Below are positions 8,498 to 17,215 of a stretch of DNA of 36,006 nucleotides, in pieces (within the stretch, counting starts at the first letter, position 1; every line of letters begins with the position of its first letter). Location: assembly GCA_028684815.1 (NCBI GenBank), contig JAQUFE010000020.1:1-36006 (forward strand), in the 5' to 3' direction. The notes under the pieces were generated by a model that was not told the DNA's origin, did not search any database, and saw only the letters and a program-made list of their open reading frames with translations. The translations under genes and the position numbers were made by a program. The stretch comes from Sulfurimonas sp. (GTDB lineage Bacteria > Campylobacterota > Campylobacteria > Campylobacterales > Sulfurimonadaceae).

Positions 8498-10669
8498 CTA
8501 TACTTGAATTGATATGGAACCCATAACCTCAAAAGTAGCACTAGAATCTATCTCTGCATGAGAGAGAGTCACTACATCTAAAGAGAACCGCTCAAATATC
8601 TCTGCAATTCCGCGACGAAGCTGAGGGTCAACTATGATTACAACAGGCGAGATACCTTTTTGTAGGAGTTCATGAGCTTTTGCACTTGTAGCTTGGATGA
8701 GTTGATTTATCTCTCCAACACTTAACATCAAGTTTCTTATGCCATCTTTTTCTTGAGATTTTTCAAGCATCATCTGCTCTGAACTTGTGTCAAATGTAAG
8801 TAGTCTTATAACTCCATCATCGCCTGAATACATCTGCGTAATGACGCGAGAGAGTTTTGAGCGAACTTGTTCAGTTATAAGTTCAACATTTTTTGTGTAC
8901 TCTGCAATATCAGCGATAGTCTCTAAGATGCTTAGCATATCTTTTAGAGGGATTTTTTCATGTAGAAGCGCTTTTAAAACCCTTTGAATAAGCCCAATAG
9001 AAGCAACCTTTAAAACATCATCAATGATAACTGGAAAATCAACTTTTATCTTATCTATAAGAGCTTGAACCTCTTGGCGAGTAAGCATATCTTGTGCATT
9101 TTTCTTTACAAGCTCACTCATATGAGTAGAAATTACAGTAGCAGGATCAACTACCGTGTAGCCATTTATAATGGCATCTTCTTTCTGATCAGGATTTATC
9201 CAAAGTGCATCTAGACCAAAAGCTGGCTCTTTTGTGGCCTCTCCATCTATATCACCAGTCGCCATTCCACTATCCATGGCTAAAAATTTATCAGGTTTTA
9301 TAGAACCTTCACCTATAGAGATGCCCTTGAGTAGTATTTGATATTGCTCTGGTTGTAGATGCAAGTTGTCACGGATGCGAACTTGAGGCATTAAAAATCC
9401 AAAATCTGCTGCTATTTTTCTTCTCATGGAGCGGATTCTCTCTAGTAAATCTCCACCTTGAGAACTATCCGCCAATCTTATGAGTTGATAGCCAAGAGTG
9501 AGTTCTAGCATCTCTACTTTTAATATATCTTCAAGTGCTGCTTCTTCCTCTTTTGCTATCTCCTCATTTGTCTTTTTAGGTTTAGACTCACCAGCCTTTT
9601 TTGCTTGTTCTTCTTGGGCTTTTGGTGAGAGAATTTTCTTCACATCAAGGATGCTAAGTTCACCTCTATCATATTTATATATAGACCAACCAAGAAGTGA
9701 AAATAAAATACCAACTAAGCCCATAGATGCAGTAGGCAGACCAGGTACTAAAGCAAAAAGTATCATGATAAAACCAACTATCATAAGAATTTTTGAATTT
9801 CCTATCATCTGGTTTATTGTGCCCTCTGCGAAGTTGTCCCCCTCGCCAGAAGAGCGAGTTATCATAATACCAGTCGCAGTTGAGATGATAAGAGCTGGAA
9901 TCTGTCCAACCAAACCATCACCAATAGTAAGAAGAGTAAATGTTGCAGCACTATCTGATACGCTCATATTGTGCTGAAAAACACCTATAAGGAATCCGCC
10001 GATAATATTGATAAGAGTGATGATAATACCAGCTACAGCATCACCTTTAACAAACTTAGACGATCCATCCATCGCCCCATAAAAGTTAGCATCTTGGAGG
10101 ATTTCTGCACGGCGTTGCTTAGCTTCGGCATCATCAATAAGTCCAGCATTTAAGTCTGCATCTACTGCCATCTGTTTACCTGGCATCGAGTCAAGTGTAA
10201 AACGAGCTGCAACCTCTGCAACTCTAGTAGAACCTTTTGTAATTACCATAAAGTTAATAAGAACTAAGATTGAAAATACTACGATACCAATAACGTAATT
10301 TCCGCCAACAACAAAGTCTCCAAAGCTTGTTATGATGCTACTAACAGCTTCTGGTCCCTCATGTCCATGACTTAAAATCATCCTAGTTGTAGCAATATTT
10401 AAAGAGAGTCTAAATAGAGTTAAGATGAGAATCAGTGTTGGAAAGGTTGTCAAATCTGTTGGTTTTGGGACATATAGTGAAATGAGCAAAATCAAAACAG
10501 CAAGAGCCATGGAGATAGTAAGAAAAAGGTCTAAAAGTCCAGATGGAAGAGGTACTATAATGATAGCAAGTATTGCCATTACAAAAACAACTACACTTAA
10601 ATCTCTTTGACCGATTAGAAAATTTAGTACTGTTCCAATCTGCTCTCTGGTGGTAAGTTTTCTTGCCAA
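8498..10669 (-). CDS. flhA: Flagellar type III export gate protein FlhA
   Basis: A 723-residue FHIPEP-family protein forming the nonameric ring of the flagellar export gate in the inner membrane. The N-terminal half (about 20-330) has several membrane helices and the hallmark region ARFTLDSMPGKQMAVDADLN, followed by NFYGAMDGSSKFVKGDA. A Lys/Glu-rich linker (about 355-385) leads to the soluble C-terminal domain that docks chaperone-substrate complexes. The start appears to be TTG (plus CAA at 10667-10669); the next in-frame ATG would delete the first membrane helix. It lies five bases downstream of the rrf2 gene, an arrangement also known from Campylobacter, so the two are probably co-transcribed. 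Confidence 0.97.
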   Translation of the reverse strand: MARKLTTREQIGTVLNFLIGQRDLSVVVFVMAILAIIIVPLPSGLLDLFLTISMALAVLILLISLYVPKPTDLTTFPTLILILTLFRLSLNIATTRMILSHGHEGPEAVSSIITSFGDFVVGGNYVIGIVVFSILVLINFMVITKGSTRVAEVAARFTLDSMPGKQMAVDADLNAGLIDDAEAKQRRAEILQDANFYGAMDGSSKFVKGDAVAGIIITLINIIGGFLIGVFQHNMSVSDSAATFTLLTIGDGLVGQIPALIISTATGIMITRSSGEGDNFAEGTINQMIGNSKILMIVGFIMILFALVPGLPTASMGLVGILFSLLGWSIYKYDRGELSILDVKKILSPKAQEEQAKKAGESKPKKTNEEIAKEEEAALEDILKVEMLELTLGYQLIRLADSSQGGDLLERIRSMRRKIAADFGFLMPQVRIRDNLHLQPEQYQILLKGISIGEGSIKPDKFLAMDSGMATGDIDGEATKEPAFGLDALWINPDQKEDAIINGYTVVDPATVISTHMSELVKKNAQDMLTRQEVQALIDKIKVDFPVIIDDVLKVASIGLIQRVLKALLHEKIPLKDMLSILETIADIAEYTKNVELITEQVRSKLSRVITQMYSGDDGVIRLLTFDTSSEQMMLEKSQEKDGIRNLMLSVGEINQLIQATSAKAHELLQKGISPVVIIVDPQLRRGIAEIFERFSLDVVTLSHAEIDSSATFEVMGSISIQV

Positions 10670-10673
10670 GATG

Positions 10674-11075
10674 CTACTCTAAAATATCATTAAGAGATAA
10701 ATCAGCCAAAAAGGTGTCAATCTTGCCTTGTAATTTATGCAAAAAAGGCCAAATAGAGCAAAAAACGGCTTTGTCTTTTGGACAATCTTGCATAGATGGT
10801 GAACAATCAAAAACAGTTGGAGCTTTACCCTCAACTGCGCTCATTATTTCTAACATACTTATATCTTTTGGATCTTTGTTGAGCATAAATCCGCCATTTA
10901 CACCTTTGTAAGACTTTAAGATGCCTTTTTTGGCTAGGGCTTGTAAGATTTTTGCCAAAAAACTCTTAGGAATAGATAGTTGTTTTGAGAGAGTATCACT
11001 ATCTACAGCAGATGTAGCTTTTGTTAAAACTATTAGAGAGAGTATTGCGTATTCGCTTGCACGAGTTATTAACAT
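10674..11075 (-). CDS. Rrf2-family transcription regulator, probable Fe-S sensor
   Basis: A 133-residue Rrf2 protein. A winged helix at residues 1-65 (MLITRASEYAIL.., ILQALAKKGILKS, GGFMLNKDP) is followed by three cysteines C91, C98 and C106. This matches the three-cysteine [2Fe-2S] pattern of IscR and NsrR, so it probably senses iron-sulfur status, oxygen or nitric oxide; which one is open. It is not next to iron-sulfur assembly genes. It sits between flhA (downstream, same strand, five bases apart) and the divergent haem-sensor c-di-GMP gene, sharing a 109-base intergenic region with the latter, so it could control either or both (inference). Confidence 0.92.
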   Translation of the reverse strand: MLITRASEYAILSLIVLTKATSAVDSDTLSKQLSIPKSFLAKILQALAKKGILKSYKGVNGGFMLNKDPKDISMLEIMSAVEGKAPTVFDCSPSMQDCPKDKAVFCSIWPFLHKLQGKIDTFLADLSLNDILE

Positions 11076-11120
11076 ATTAGGTTGCTTTATGAATTGAGAT
11101 AAATTGAATAATTAAAAAGA

Positions 11121-11126
11121 TTATAT
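11121..11126 (-). promoter_or_regulatory. Possible -10 box for rrf2-flhA
   Basis: ATTATA on the plus strand reads TATAAT on the minus strand, giving a leader of about 40 bases before the rrf2 ATG. It lies 15 bases from a plus-strand TATAAT at 11142-11147, so the divergent promoters crowd the same stretch. Confidence 0.45.
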
Positions 11127-11172
11127 CCTAAAAAGTTGAATATAATTTAAGTTTGATAAATTTAAAAGTCAG

Positions 11173-11178
11173 TATAAT
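11173..11178 (+). promoter_or_regulatory. -10 box six bases before the start codon
   Basis: A perfect TATAAT ends six bases before the ATG of the haem-sensor c-di-GMP gene, so transcription would begin at or within a base or two of the A of ATG. No Shine-Dalgarno sequence is present. A second TATAAT at 11142-11147 could give a conventional leader of about 30 bases. Confidence 0.5.
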
Positions 11179-11184
11179 GTCCGC

Positions 11185-13524
11185 ATGACATTTAAAATAA
11201 TATCTAAAAGATTAATAATCATTGTACCTATTGTATTTTTAGTTATAGCACTTGCTAGAGTGAGTGTAAACTATTTTGAGAATAAGGCTAGTGTCGAAGC
11301 CTTTATATCTCAGCAGGCTAAGCTTGTTTACGCCCTATATATGACACATAGAGACTACTATCAAGATCTATATCTAAAAGATATCATACACTTAGATGCA
11401 AAAACACTTCCAGGGTTACCTGCCTACTCAGCAGTAGATATTTCAAATAATTTTTCACAAACAAATAAGCTCCATATTGAGATGAAAACAGTTAGTGATA
11501 GGGCGAGAAATGCTAATAACCAAGCAGATAATTATGAATTAAAGGCGATAGAATATTTTAAGAGTAATCCAAAAGAAGATGAATATTTCGAGCGTGAAGA
11601 TAAGTTTTATCAATATGCTACGCCTCTAAAAATTGAGCAAAAATGTTTAAGCTGTCATGGAGAAAAAGCAAAGGCTCCTAAGTTTATAGCAGATATATAT
11701 GATAAGGCTTATGACTATAAACTCGGTGATGTACGAGGAATAATAAGTGTAAAAATACCTACAAAACATGTAGAACAAATCATAAATAAGCAGTTTTTTG
11801 GCTCACTCATTTATGATTTGATACTTGTGGTAATTATCTCTACTATAGCTTTTTACTTTATAAGATACTTCTCAAAATTGCGACTAGATTTAGAAGAAGA
11901 GTTAGAAGATAGAACAAAAGAGCTCAAAAATTCACTCTCCTTTTTAGAGAGTTATAAAGATGCAATAGATAGCAACTTGATAGTTTCAAAAACTGACTTA
12001 AATGGAAATATAAGCTATCTAAATGAAAATTTTTGCAAGATTAGCGGATATACTCCTAGAGAGATTGTAGGTAAAAATCATAATGTTTTAAGAGATAGAA
12101 CACTCTCAGAAGCTATACAAAGAAGATTATGGCGAGCTACAATTAGAAAAGGGACTTGGAACGGCAGGCTTAAAAACATAAAAAAAGATGGAACTTTTTA
12201 CTGGGTAGATGCGACTATAGCTCCAATCAGAGATGCAAAGGGAGAGATTACAGAATATATCTCCATAAGACACGATGTCACAGAGTTAGTAGAGCAAAAA
12301 AATGAACTTAAGCTCTTAGCAAATACAGACTCCCTTACAAAGCTAGGAAATAGAAATGCCCTAAAAGAAGAGAGCGCTAATGCTAAAAACATATCTCTAA
12401 TTTTAATAAATATAGATAATTTTTCTCAGATAAATGATTTTTATGGACATGAGCTTGGAGATGATATTTTAGTGGAGTTTGCAAGAAAATTACAAGAGAT
12501 ATGTGAAGTAAATGAAAATTTAAAAATCTATAGAGTTAGTGGAGATGAGTTTGCAATACTAGCAAATGATATGCAAGTGCACTCAGTTGTTCAAAAAGCT
12601 CAAAATATAGTTAAATTTATAAACTCACACATATATGAGGTCCAAGGAGAAACTATAGAGCTAAGTGCGACCCTAAGCATATCTTTTGAAGAAAAAGAAA
12701 AGTTACATGTTACAGCAGATATGGCTCTAAAGATTGCAAGAAGAGGTTCAAAAGACCTTATGGTTTATGATAAGAGTATGAGTTTAGATGAAGAGTACGA
12801 AAATAATATGCTTTGGACTAAGAGGATAAAAGATGCTATCAAAAACGATAGAATAGTTCTTTATTTTCAGCCTATAGTAGATAACAATACTCTAAAAGCT
12901 AACAAGTATGAGTCACTTATAAGACTTATAGATGAGCATGGAAATGTTATAACTCCATACTTTTTCTTAGAGATAGCAAAAAAAGCCAAACTCTATAAGC
13001 AGCTAACCAAGATAGTTATCCAAAAGAGTTTTGAGAATTTTAGAGAAAATGATTTTGATTTCTCTATAAATTTAAGCGTAGATGATATTGTAGATAAAGA
13101 GATAAGTGAGTATATCTTAGAGATGCTAGCTATATATAACATATCTGATAGAGTTATTTTTGAAATAGTTGAATCTGAAAGTATAGAGAATTTTTACGAG
13201 ATACAGAAGTTTATAAAAAATGTAAAACTACTTGGATGTAGGATAGCTATAGATGACTTTGGAACAGGTTATTCTAACTTTGAGTATCTTATGCGTCTTG
13301 AAGCTGACTTCATTAAAATAGATGGCTCTATTATAAAAGAGATAATTCATAATAAAAACTCAGAAATTATTACAAAAGTTATAATCGACTTTGCTAAGAG
13401 AATGAATATAGAAGTTATTGCTGAGTTTGTTGAGAATGAAAAGATTTTCAACAAGGTAAAAGAGTTAGGGATTGAGAACTCACAAGGCTATTACTTTAGC
13501 CAACCTAAACCTACTTTAATGTAG
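11185..13524 (+). CDS. Membrane haem-type sensor (DUF3365) with PAS, GGDEF and EAL domains
   Basis: A 779-residue inner-membrane signalling protein. Helices at about 9-28 and 206-227 flank a periplasmic domain of the DUF3365/Tll0287 type with a C154-x-x-C157-H158 haem-c motif. A short coiled segment, a PAS domain (about 258-370), a GGDEF domain (about 378-535) and an EAL domain (about 545-775) follow. The cyclase signature is SGDEF (452-456), one residue off consensus. The EAL side keeps E576 (ESL), N629, E660, the D690-D691 pair (DDFGTG), K711 and E747, so c-di-GMP hydrolysis looks likely and synthesis possible. The natural reading is a redox or ligand sensor adjusting c-di-GMP (inference). 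It is divergent from the Rrf2 gene; the rpsO promoter starts at its stop. Confidence 0.9.
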   Translation: MTFKIISKRLIIIVPIVFLVIALARVSVNYFENKASVEAFISQQAKLVYALYMTHRDYYQDLYLKDIIHLDAKTLPGLPAYSAVDISNNFSQTNKLHIEMKTVSDRARNANNQADNYELKAIEYFKSNPKEDEYFEREDKFYQYATPLKIEQKCLSCHGEKAKAPKFIADIYDKAYDYKLGDVRGIISVKIPTKHVEQIINKQFFGSLIYDLILVVIISTIAFYFIRYFSKLRLDLEEELEDRTKELKNSLSFLESYKDAIDSNLIVSKTDLNGNISYLNENFCKISGYTPREIVGKNHNVLRDRTLSEAIQRRLWRATIRKGTWNGRLKNIKKDGTFYWVDATIAPIRDAKGEITEYISIRHDVTELVEQKNELKLLANTDSLTKLGNRNALKEESANAKNISLILINIDNFSQINDFYGHELGDDILVEFARKLQEICEVNENLKIYRVSGDEFAILANDMQVHSVVQKAQNIVKFINSHIYEVQGETIELSATLSISFEEKEKLHVTADMALKIARRGSKDLMVYDKSMSLDEEYENNMLWTKRIKDAIKNDRIVLYFQPIVDNNTLKANKYESLIRLIDEHGNVITPYFFLEIAKKAKLYKQLTKIVIQKSFENFRENDFDFSINLSVDDIVDKEISEYILEMLAIYNISDRVIFEIVESESIENFYEIQKFIKNVKLLGCRIAIDDFGTGYSNFEYLMRLEADFIKIDGSIIKEIIHNKNSEIITKVIIDFAKRMNIEVIAEFVENEKIFNKVKELGIENSQGYYFSQPKPTLM

Positions 13525-13530
13525 ATAAGA

Positions 13531-13566
13531 TATAATTTCGCTTCAACTTTACACTACTCTTAGTGT
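13531..13566 (+). promoter_or_regulatory. rpsO promoter and leader hairpin
   Basis: TATAAT at 13531-13536, just after the preceding stop, predicts a start near 13543 and a leader of about 60 bases. The leader contains ACACTA-CTCT-TAGTGT (13551-13566), then a strong AGGAGG ribosome site (13591-13596). S15 leaders in other bacteria often bind S15 for feedback; a structural match is not shown here. Confidence 0.5.
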
Positions 13567-13601
13567 GGATGTTAGATTATTATACCCATCAGGAGGCTAT
13601 T

Positions 13602-13877
13602 ATGGCTTTAGATTCGGCTAAAAAACAAGAAATTGTAACAAAATTCGGTCGCTCAGGGACTGACACAGGTTCAAGTGAAGTTCAAATCGCACTTTTAACA
13701 ACAAGAATTAGTGAATTAACAGAGCACTTAAAACAATTTAAAAAAGATCATGCATCAAGACTAGGACTACTAAAATTAGTTGGTCAACGTCGTCGTTTAA
13801 TGAAGTATTTTAAAAAGAAAAATAAAGATGCTTATATGAAATTAGTATCAGATTTAGGTATTAGAGACAATATCTAA
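13602..13877 (+). CDS. rpsO: 30S ribosomal protein S15
   Basis: A 91-residue S15 ([12 protein letters not shown].., [30 protein letters not shown].., [19 protein letters not shown]), which binds 16S rRNA early in small-subunit assembly. The start is the ATG behind AGGAGG at 13591-13596; an in-frame upstream ATG (13569) would add residues unlike the family. The flhA-rrf2-rpsO neighbourhood is shared with Campylobacter, but here the large c-di-GMP gene is inserted between rrf2 and rpsO. Confidence 0.98.
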   Translation: MALDSAKKQEIVTKFGRSGTDTGSSEVQIALLTTRISELTEHLKQFKKDHASRLGLLKLVGQRRRLMKYFKKKNKDAYMKLVSDLGIRDNI

Positions 13878-13909
13878 TCAAACTTCTTAAAATACCTAGT
13901 CTTCGAACA

Positions 13910-13945
13910 AATTCGAGGTTCCTTTAAATTTAGGATCCTCGAATT
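13910..13945 (+). terminator. Probable rpsO terminator hairpin
   Basis: AATTCGAGG (13910-13918) pairs perfectly with CCTCGAATT (13937-13945); inside it, TCCT and AGGA pair around an AT-rich loop, with one T-T mismatch between the two stems. A short T run (four in all) closes the stem. Further hairpins follow: GAATGC/GCATTC (13950-13970) and GGGTTTT/AAAACCC (13986-14008). The latter may serve the opposing kdsB transcript, though neither has a good T tail. Confidence 0.6.
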
Positions 13946-14063
13946 TTAGGAATGCTAACCAATGGCATTCTTCACGATGTTTAGAGGGTTTTAGGCTTAA
14001 AAAAACCCCACACTTTAACAAAACTAAATCTTCCAAAACTATCTATATCTTTTTCTTGAAAAT

Positions 14064-14780
14064 CTACAAAAATATCTCCATAGCTTTTGCTAAATCTTCT
14101 GGCGTATCTATTCCAAATCCTGTACTTGACACTTTTAACATTGTTATCTTTTTTTGATGATAGATGGCACGAAGTTGCTCTAATCCCTCTATATCTTCTA
14201 TAGGAGCATCACTTAGATTACAAAACTCTTTTAAACTTTTTTTACTAAACCCATAGATGCCAATATGCCCAAAATATGTAGCTCTACCACTTCTGTTATA
14301 TGGAATAAGAGATCTTGAGAAGTAGATGGCGTTATTTGCATCATCTAGCACCACTTTTACTAAGTTTGGATCTTCTGCTGATTCTGCATTTATGGCATTA
14401 AAACAACTTCCCATGATAAACTCTTCATCTTTTTTTTGTAGCTCTTTGAGTTTTGATATAAGTGATTCTACAACTTCTGGCTCTATAAAAGGTTCATCAG
14501 CTTGCACATTTATGATAATCTCATCATCAGCAAGATTTAAAATATTTGCACACTCATTTATGCGGTCTGTTCCGCTTTTATGTGTAGTTGAAGTGAGCCT
14601 AGCTTCAATATTGTGCTCCTTACAAACTCTTATAATTGCCTCATCATCTGCAGCAACTACAACTCGGTCTAGATGCTCAACCCTCTTTGCAGTTCTTACA
14701 ACCATAGGCAATCCACCAATATCAGCTAGAACCTTTTGTGGAAATCTAGTAGATGCAAGTCGTGCAGGTATAATAATCAT
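14064..14780 (-). CDS. kdsB: 3-deoxy-manno-octulosonate cytidylyltransferase (CMP-KDO synthetase)
   Basis: A 238-residue cytoplasmic enzyme that activates KDO with CTP for attachment to lipid A in lipopolysaccharide synthesis. The nucleotide-binding start IIIPARLASTRFPQKVLADIGG, the VVVAADDE and INVQADEPFI segments, HIGIYGF and GFGIDTPEDL are all family marks, and length matches. AAGGA lies 9 bases before the ATG. It is divergent from the methyltransferase operon and shares a compact promoter region with it (14819-14838). Confidence 0.96.
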   Translation of the reverse strand: MIIIPARLASTRFPQKVLADIGGLPMVVRTAKRVEHLDRVVVAADDEAIIRVCKEHNIEARLTSTTHKSGTDRINECANILNLADDEIIINVQADEPFIEPEVVESLISKLKELQKKDEEFIMGSCFNAINAESAEDPNLVKVVLDDANNAIYFSRSLIPYNRSGRATYFGHIGIYGFSKKSLKEFCNLSDAPIEDIEGLEQLRAIYHQKKITMLKVSSTGFGIDTPEDLAKAMEIFL

Positions 14781-14818
14781 TGTTTTTTCCTTGTGCGAAG
14801 AACTCCCTCGCTTATTGG

Positions 14819-14838
14819 GTATAATTTCACAATTATAC
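14819..14838. promoter_or_regulatory. Face-to-face divergent -10 boxes
   Basis: A near-perfect 20-base palindrome holds TATAAT on the plus strand (14820-14825) and TATAAT on the minus strand (14832-14837), six bases apart. Each predicted start site falls inside or beside the other -10 box, so RNA polymerase could occupy only one promoter at a time. Leaders would be about 22 bases for the methyltransferase gene and about 45 for kdsB. Confidence 0.6.
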
Positions 14839-14854
14839 TAAAAAAAGGGTGTAG

Positions 14855-15550
14855 ATGTTACTTTACCAACCCCAAATTGGCTATTGCTACAATAGTGATT
14901 CTATATTTTTATATGACTTTATAAACTCATTTAATCCCAAAGGCAGAGTCTTAGACGTTGGTTCTGGTTGTGGTGTTCTAGGACTTTTAGTTGCAAGAGA
15001 TAATCCTAAAGTTACGCTCGAAGCTATAGAGAAGCAAGATGCCTTTGTTGAGTATGCAACTATAAATGCAAGAGTAAATAAAATCGCCTACAAAATACAC
15101 AAAAAAGATTTCCTAGATTTTGAGGATAGTGAGAAATTTGACTATATTATCTCAAATCCACCATTTTATAGTGATAACATATCAGTGAGTAAAAATGAGA
15201 TGTTATTTAATGCAAGGTATAATATCAACTTACCATTGAGAGCCTTTTTTAAAAAGGTCTCACAACTTTTAAAACCTAGATCTCATTTCATCTTTTGTTA
15301 TGATGCATCTCAGTTTGGACTTATTTGTGTTGAACTTGAGCGTTTTAAACTAAGAGCAATCAATGTACGTTTTGTTCATCCAAAAATAAATAAGGGAGCT
15401 AGCTTAGTAATGATACATGTTAGAAACGGCTCTTTATCTCTAATGAATATCGACAAACCGCTTATTAGCTTTGAAGCAGGTGAGTTTACACAAGAGGTAA
15501 AAGAGATATATAAAAAAGCTTCTTCGCAGAGTATAAAATGTCAACTTTAA
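14855..15550 (+). CDS. TrmN6-like SAM-dependent methyltransferase
   Basis: A 231-residue class I methyltransferase. The SAM-binding motif LDVGSGCGVLGLL (residues 33-45) and the catalytic ISNPPFYSD motif (N-P-P-F, adenine-N6 type) are clear, and the overall layout resembles TrmN6/YfiC, which methylates A37 of tRNA1(Val) in E. coli. Substrate identity here is inferred from similarity only. AAGGGTG provides the ribosome site. It leads a + operon of four overlapping genes; its stop overlaps the start of the YkgJ-type gene as TAATG. Confidence 0.82.
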   Translation: MLLYQPQIGYCYNSDSIFLYDFINSFNPKGRVLDVGSGCGVLGLLVARDNPKVTLEAIEKQDAFVEYATINARVNKIAYKIHKKDFLDFEDSEKFDYIISNPPFYSDNISVSKNEMLFNARYNINLPLRAFFKKVSQLLKPRSHFIFCYDASQFGLICVELERFKLRAINVRFVHPKINKGASLVMIHVRNGSLSLMNIDKPLISFEAGEFTQEVKEIYKKASSQSIKCQL

Positions 15551-15930
15551 TGAAAAAAGAGGGTTTTTCTTACGCTTTTGATCCATCAGCTTGTTTAACA
15601 TGTGGTGGCAGATGCTGTACTGGCGAGAGTGGATATATCTTTGTAAATAAGAGTGAAATAGAAGATATTAGTAGTTATTTAAATTTAGGTATCAAAGAGT
15701 TTGTAAAAGAGTATCTATATAGAGAGGGTTTTAAGTTCTCCATAAAAGAGCGAAAAATTGGTGACTCTTATGAGTGTATATTTTATGACTCAGCAACAAA
15801 TGGATGCATGGTTTATGAGGCTCGCCCACTTCAATGTAGAACTTTTCCATTTTGGGATTATTTTAAAAATAGGATTGATGAGCTCCAACTTGAATGTCCT
15901 GGAATAATATTAGGAAGTGATGATGATTAA
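15550..15930 (+). CDS. YkgJ-type cysteine-cluster protein
   Basis: About 126 residues, of the zinc/iron-chelating CxxCxxxCC family (YkgJ, PF03692). Cysteines cluster near the N-terminus (CLTCGGRCCTGESG), with further cysteines in YECIFYD, GCMVYE, LQCRTFPFWDYF and LECPG, enough to hold a metal or an Fe-S centre. The biochemical role of the family is unsettled. An alternative ATG at 15538 would add four residues; the 15550 ATG forms a TAATG overlap with the preceding stop and gives the N-terminus more like the family. It overlaps the lipoprotein gene by eight bases. Confidence 0.8.
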   Translation: MKKEGFSYAFDPSACLTCGGRCCTGESGYIFVNKSEIEDISSYLNLGIKEFVKEYLYREGFKFSIKERKIGDSYECIFYDSATNGCMVYEARPLQCRTFPFWDYFKNRIDELQLECPGIILGSDDD

Positions 15931-17215
15931 AATAATTTTATCTCTATCTTTAGCACTGTTATTTAGTGGTTGTTTTGTAAAATTTGCAGATGCCGAAGTT
16001 AAACCAAATGAAAAAGTTTTTGAGCAAGAAGATGCCCTTATACTCTTTGCTCTAAGAGCCGAAGAGCTTAAGCAACACGATGCAGCTTCGAGTATATTTA
16101 ACACACTTTATGAAAAATCAAATAAAAAAGAGTATCTATATGAGTCGCTTCAAAATGACCTCTTTGCACAAAAGTATGAGAGAGCTGTACAGAGAGTAGA
16201 TGCAGAGATTGGGGAGAAGCTAGAAGATTTTAAACTCGTTAGAATAAAAATTATAGCTCTTATAAATGATGAAAAACTACAAGAGGCTAGGGCGTTAGCA
16301 CTCGCACTGGTCGAGAAGTCAAAAGAAGTAGATGACTATCTCTTAGTTAGTGAGATATATGTGAAGCAAAAGAAGTTTGATACTGCAGTAAAATACCTAG
16401 AGAGTGCCTATACTAAAGATTATAATGAAAAAATTCTTGATAAAATTTCTATTATTTTATATGTAAATCTACAAAGAAACAAAGATGCAATAGCACAACT
16501 TGAGACTCATGCTAGGGTTCATGGTTGTTCTAGAATAATCTGTACAAGACTTATAGGTTTTTACTCAAATGAAAACAATGTTGATGGACTTTTGTCTATA
16601 TATCTTAGATTTTATGAGTTAGAGAAAAATGATGAGATTGCAAAAAAAATAGTCCAAATTTACGCTTATCAGAAAGATTTTTTAAAACTTATGAGTTTTT
16701 TGCAAGATAGTGGAGTTGATGATGATCTGCTTCTGCAAGTCTATATAAACTCCAAAAATTACCCAGATGCAGCACTTTTGGCGAAAAAACTCTATGAAGA
16801 AAGAGGCGATTCAAACTACTTAGCACAAAGCGCCATCTTTGAATATGAGGGATATAAAGATAAAAACAGCAAGGAGATGCTCTCATCAGTTATAGCTAAA
16901 CTAAAAAAAGCTGTAGCAGGAGATAAAAAAGCGTTATATCTAAACTATCTAGGATATCTCTTAATAGACCACTCTATCAACATAAAAGAAGGAATGAACT
17001 ATGTTAGAGAGGCTTTAAAAATTGAGCCAAATTCAGCTTACTATCTTGATTCTTTAGCGTGGGGATATTATAAACTTGGAGATTGCGCAAAAGCTTATAA
17101 GGTCATCTCTAGAGTTGTAAAACTAGAGGGTGGAGATGATATAGAGGTTGTTAAACACTTAAAAGCTATAAAAAAATGTAAAGAAAAACAAGAAAAGGGA
17201 AAAAAGAAGAGATGA
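15923..17215 (+). CDS. TPR-repeat lipoprotein
   Basis: About 430 residues. The N-terminal signal peptide ends in a lipobox (LLFSGC), so the protein is probably lipid-anchored in the envelope and faces the periplasm. The rest is almost all alpha-helical, with repeats of tetratricopeptide character; the clearest are near the C-terminus ([38 protein letters not shown]). TPR arrays bind partner proteins; the partner is unknown. Three consecutive possible starts (GTG 15917, ATG 15920, ATG 15923) exist; AGGAAG at 15912-15917 favours the last. The gene overlaps both its upstream neighbour and trpC (ATGA), so it is translated with them. A similar lipoprotein precedes trpC in Campylobacter. Confidence 0.85.
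   Translation: MIKIILSLSLALLFSGCFVKFADAEVKPNEKVFEQEDALILFALRAEELKQHDAASSIFNTLYEKSNKKEYLYESLQNDLFAQKYERAVQRVDAEIGEKLEDFKLVRIKIIALINDEKLQEARALALALVEKSKEVDDYLLVSEIYVKQKKFDTAVKYLESAYTKDYNEKILDKISIILYVNLQRNKDAIAQLETHARVHGCSRIICTRLIGFYSNENNVDGLLSIYLRFYELEKNDEIAKKIVQIYAYQKDFLKLMSFLQDSGVDDDLLLQVYINSKNYPDAALLAKKLYEERGDSNYLAQSAIFEYEGYKDKNSKEMLSSVIAKLKKAVAGDKKALYLNYLGYLLIDHSINIKEGMNYVREALKIEPNSAYYLDSLAWGYYKLGDCAKAYKVISRVVKLEGGDDIEVVKHLKAIKKCKEKQEKGKKKR

Noticed and set aside
9498..9977. 159-codon plus-strand frame within flhA
   Set aside because: It is fully antisense to FlhA coding sequence and its Ser/Ile/Phe-rich product matches no family I know.
13563..13601. N-terminal extension of rpsO from an upstream start
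   Set aside because: The extra residues are unlike S15, and AGGAGG lies just before the internal ATG at 13602.
14326..14841. 171-codon plus-strand frame antisense to kdsB
   Set aside because: KdsB is unambiguous on the other strand; the frame has no ribosome site and a low-complexity Ser-rich product.
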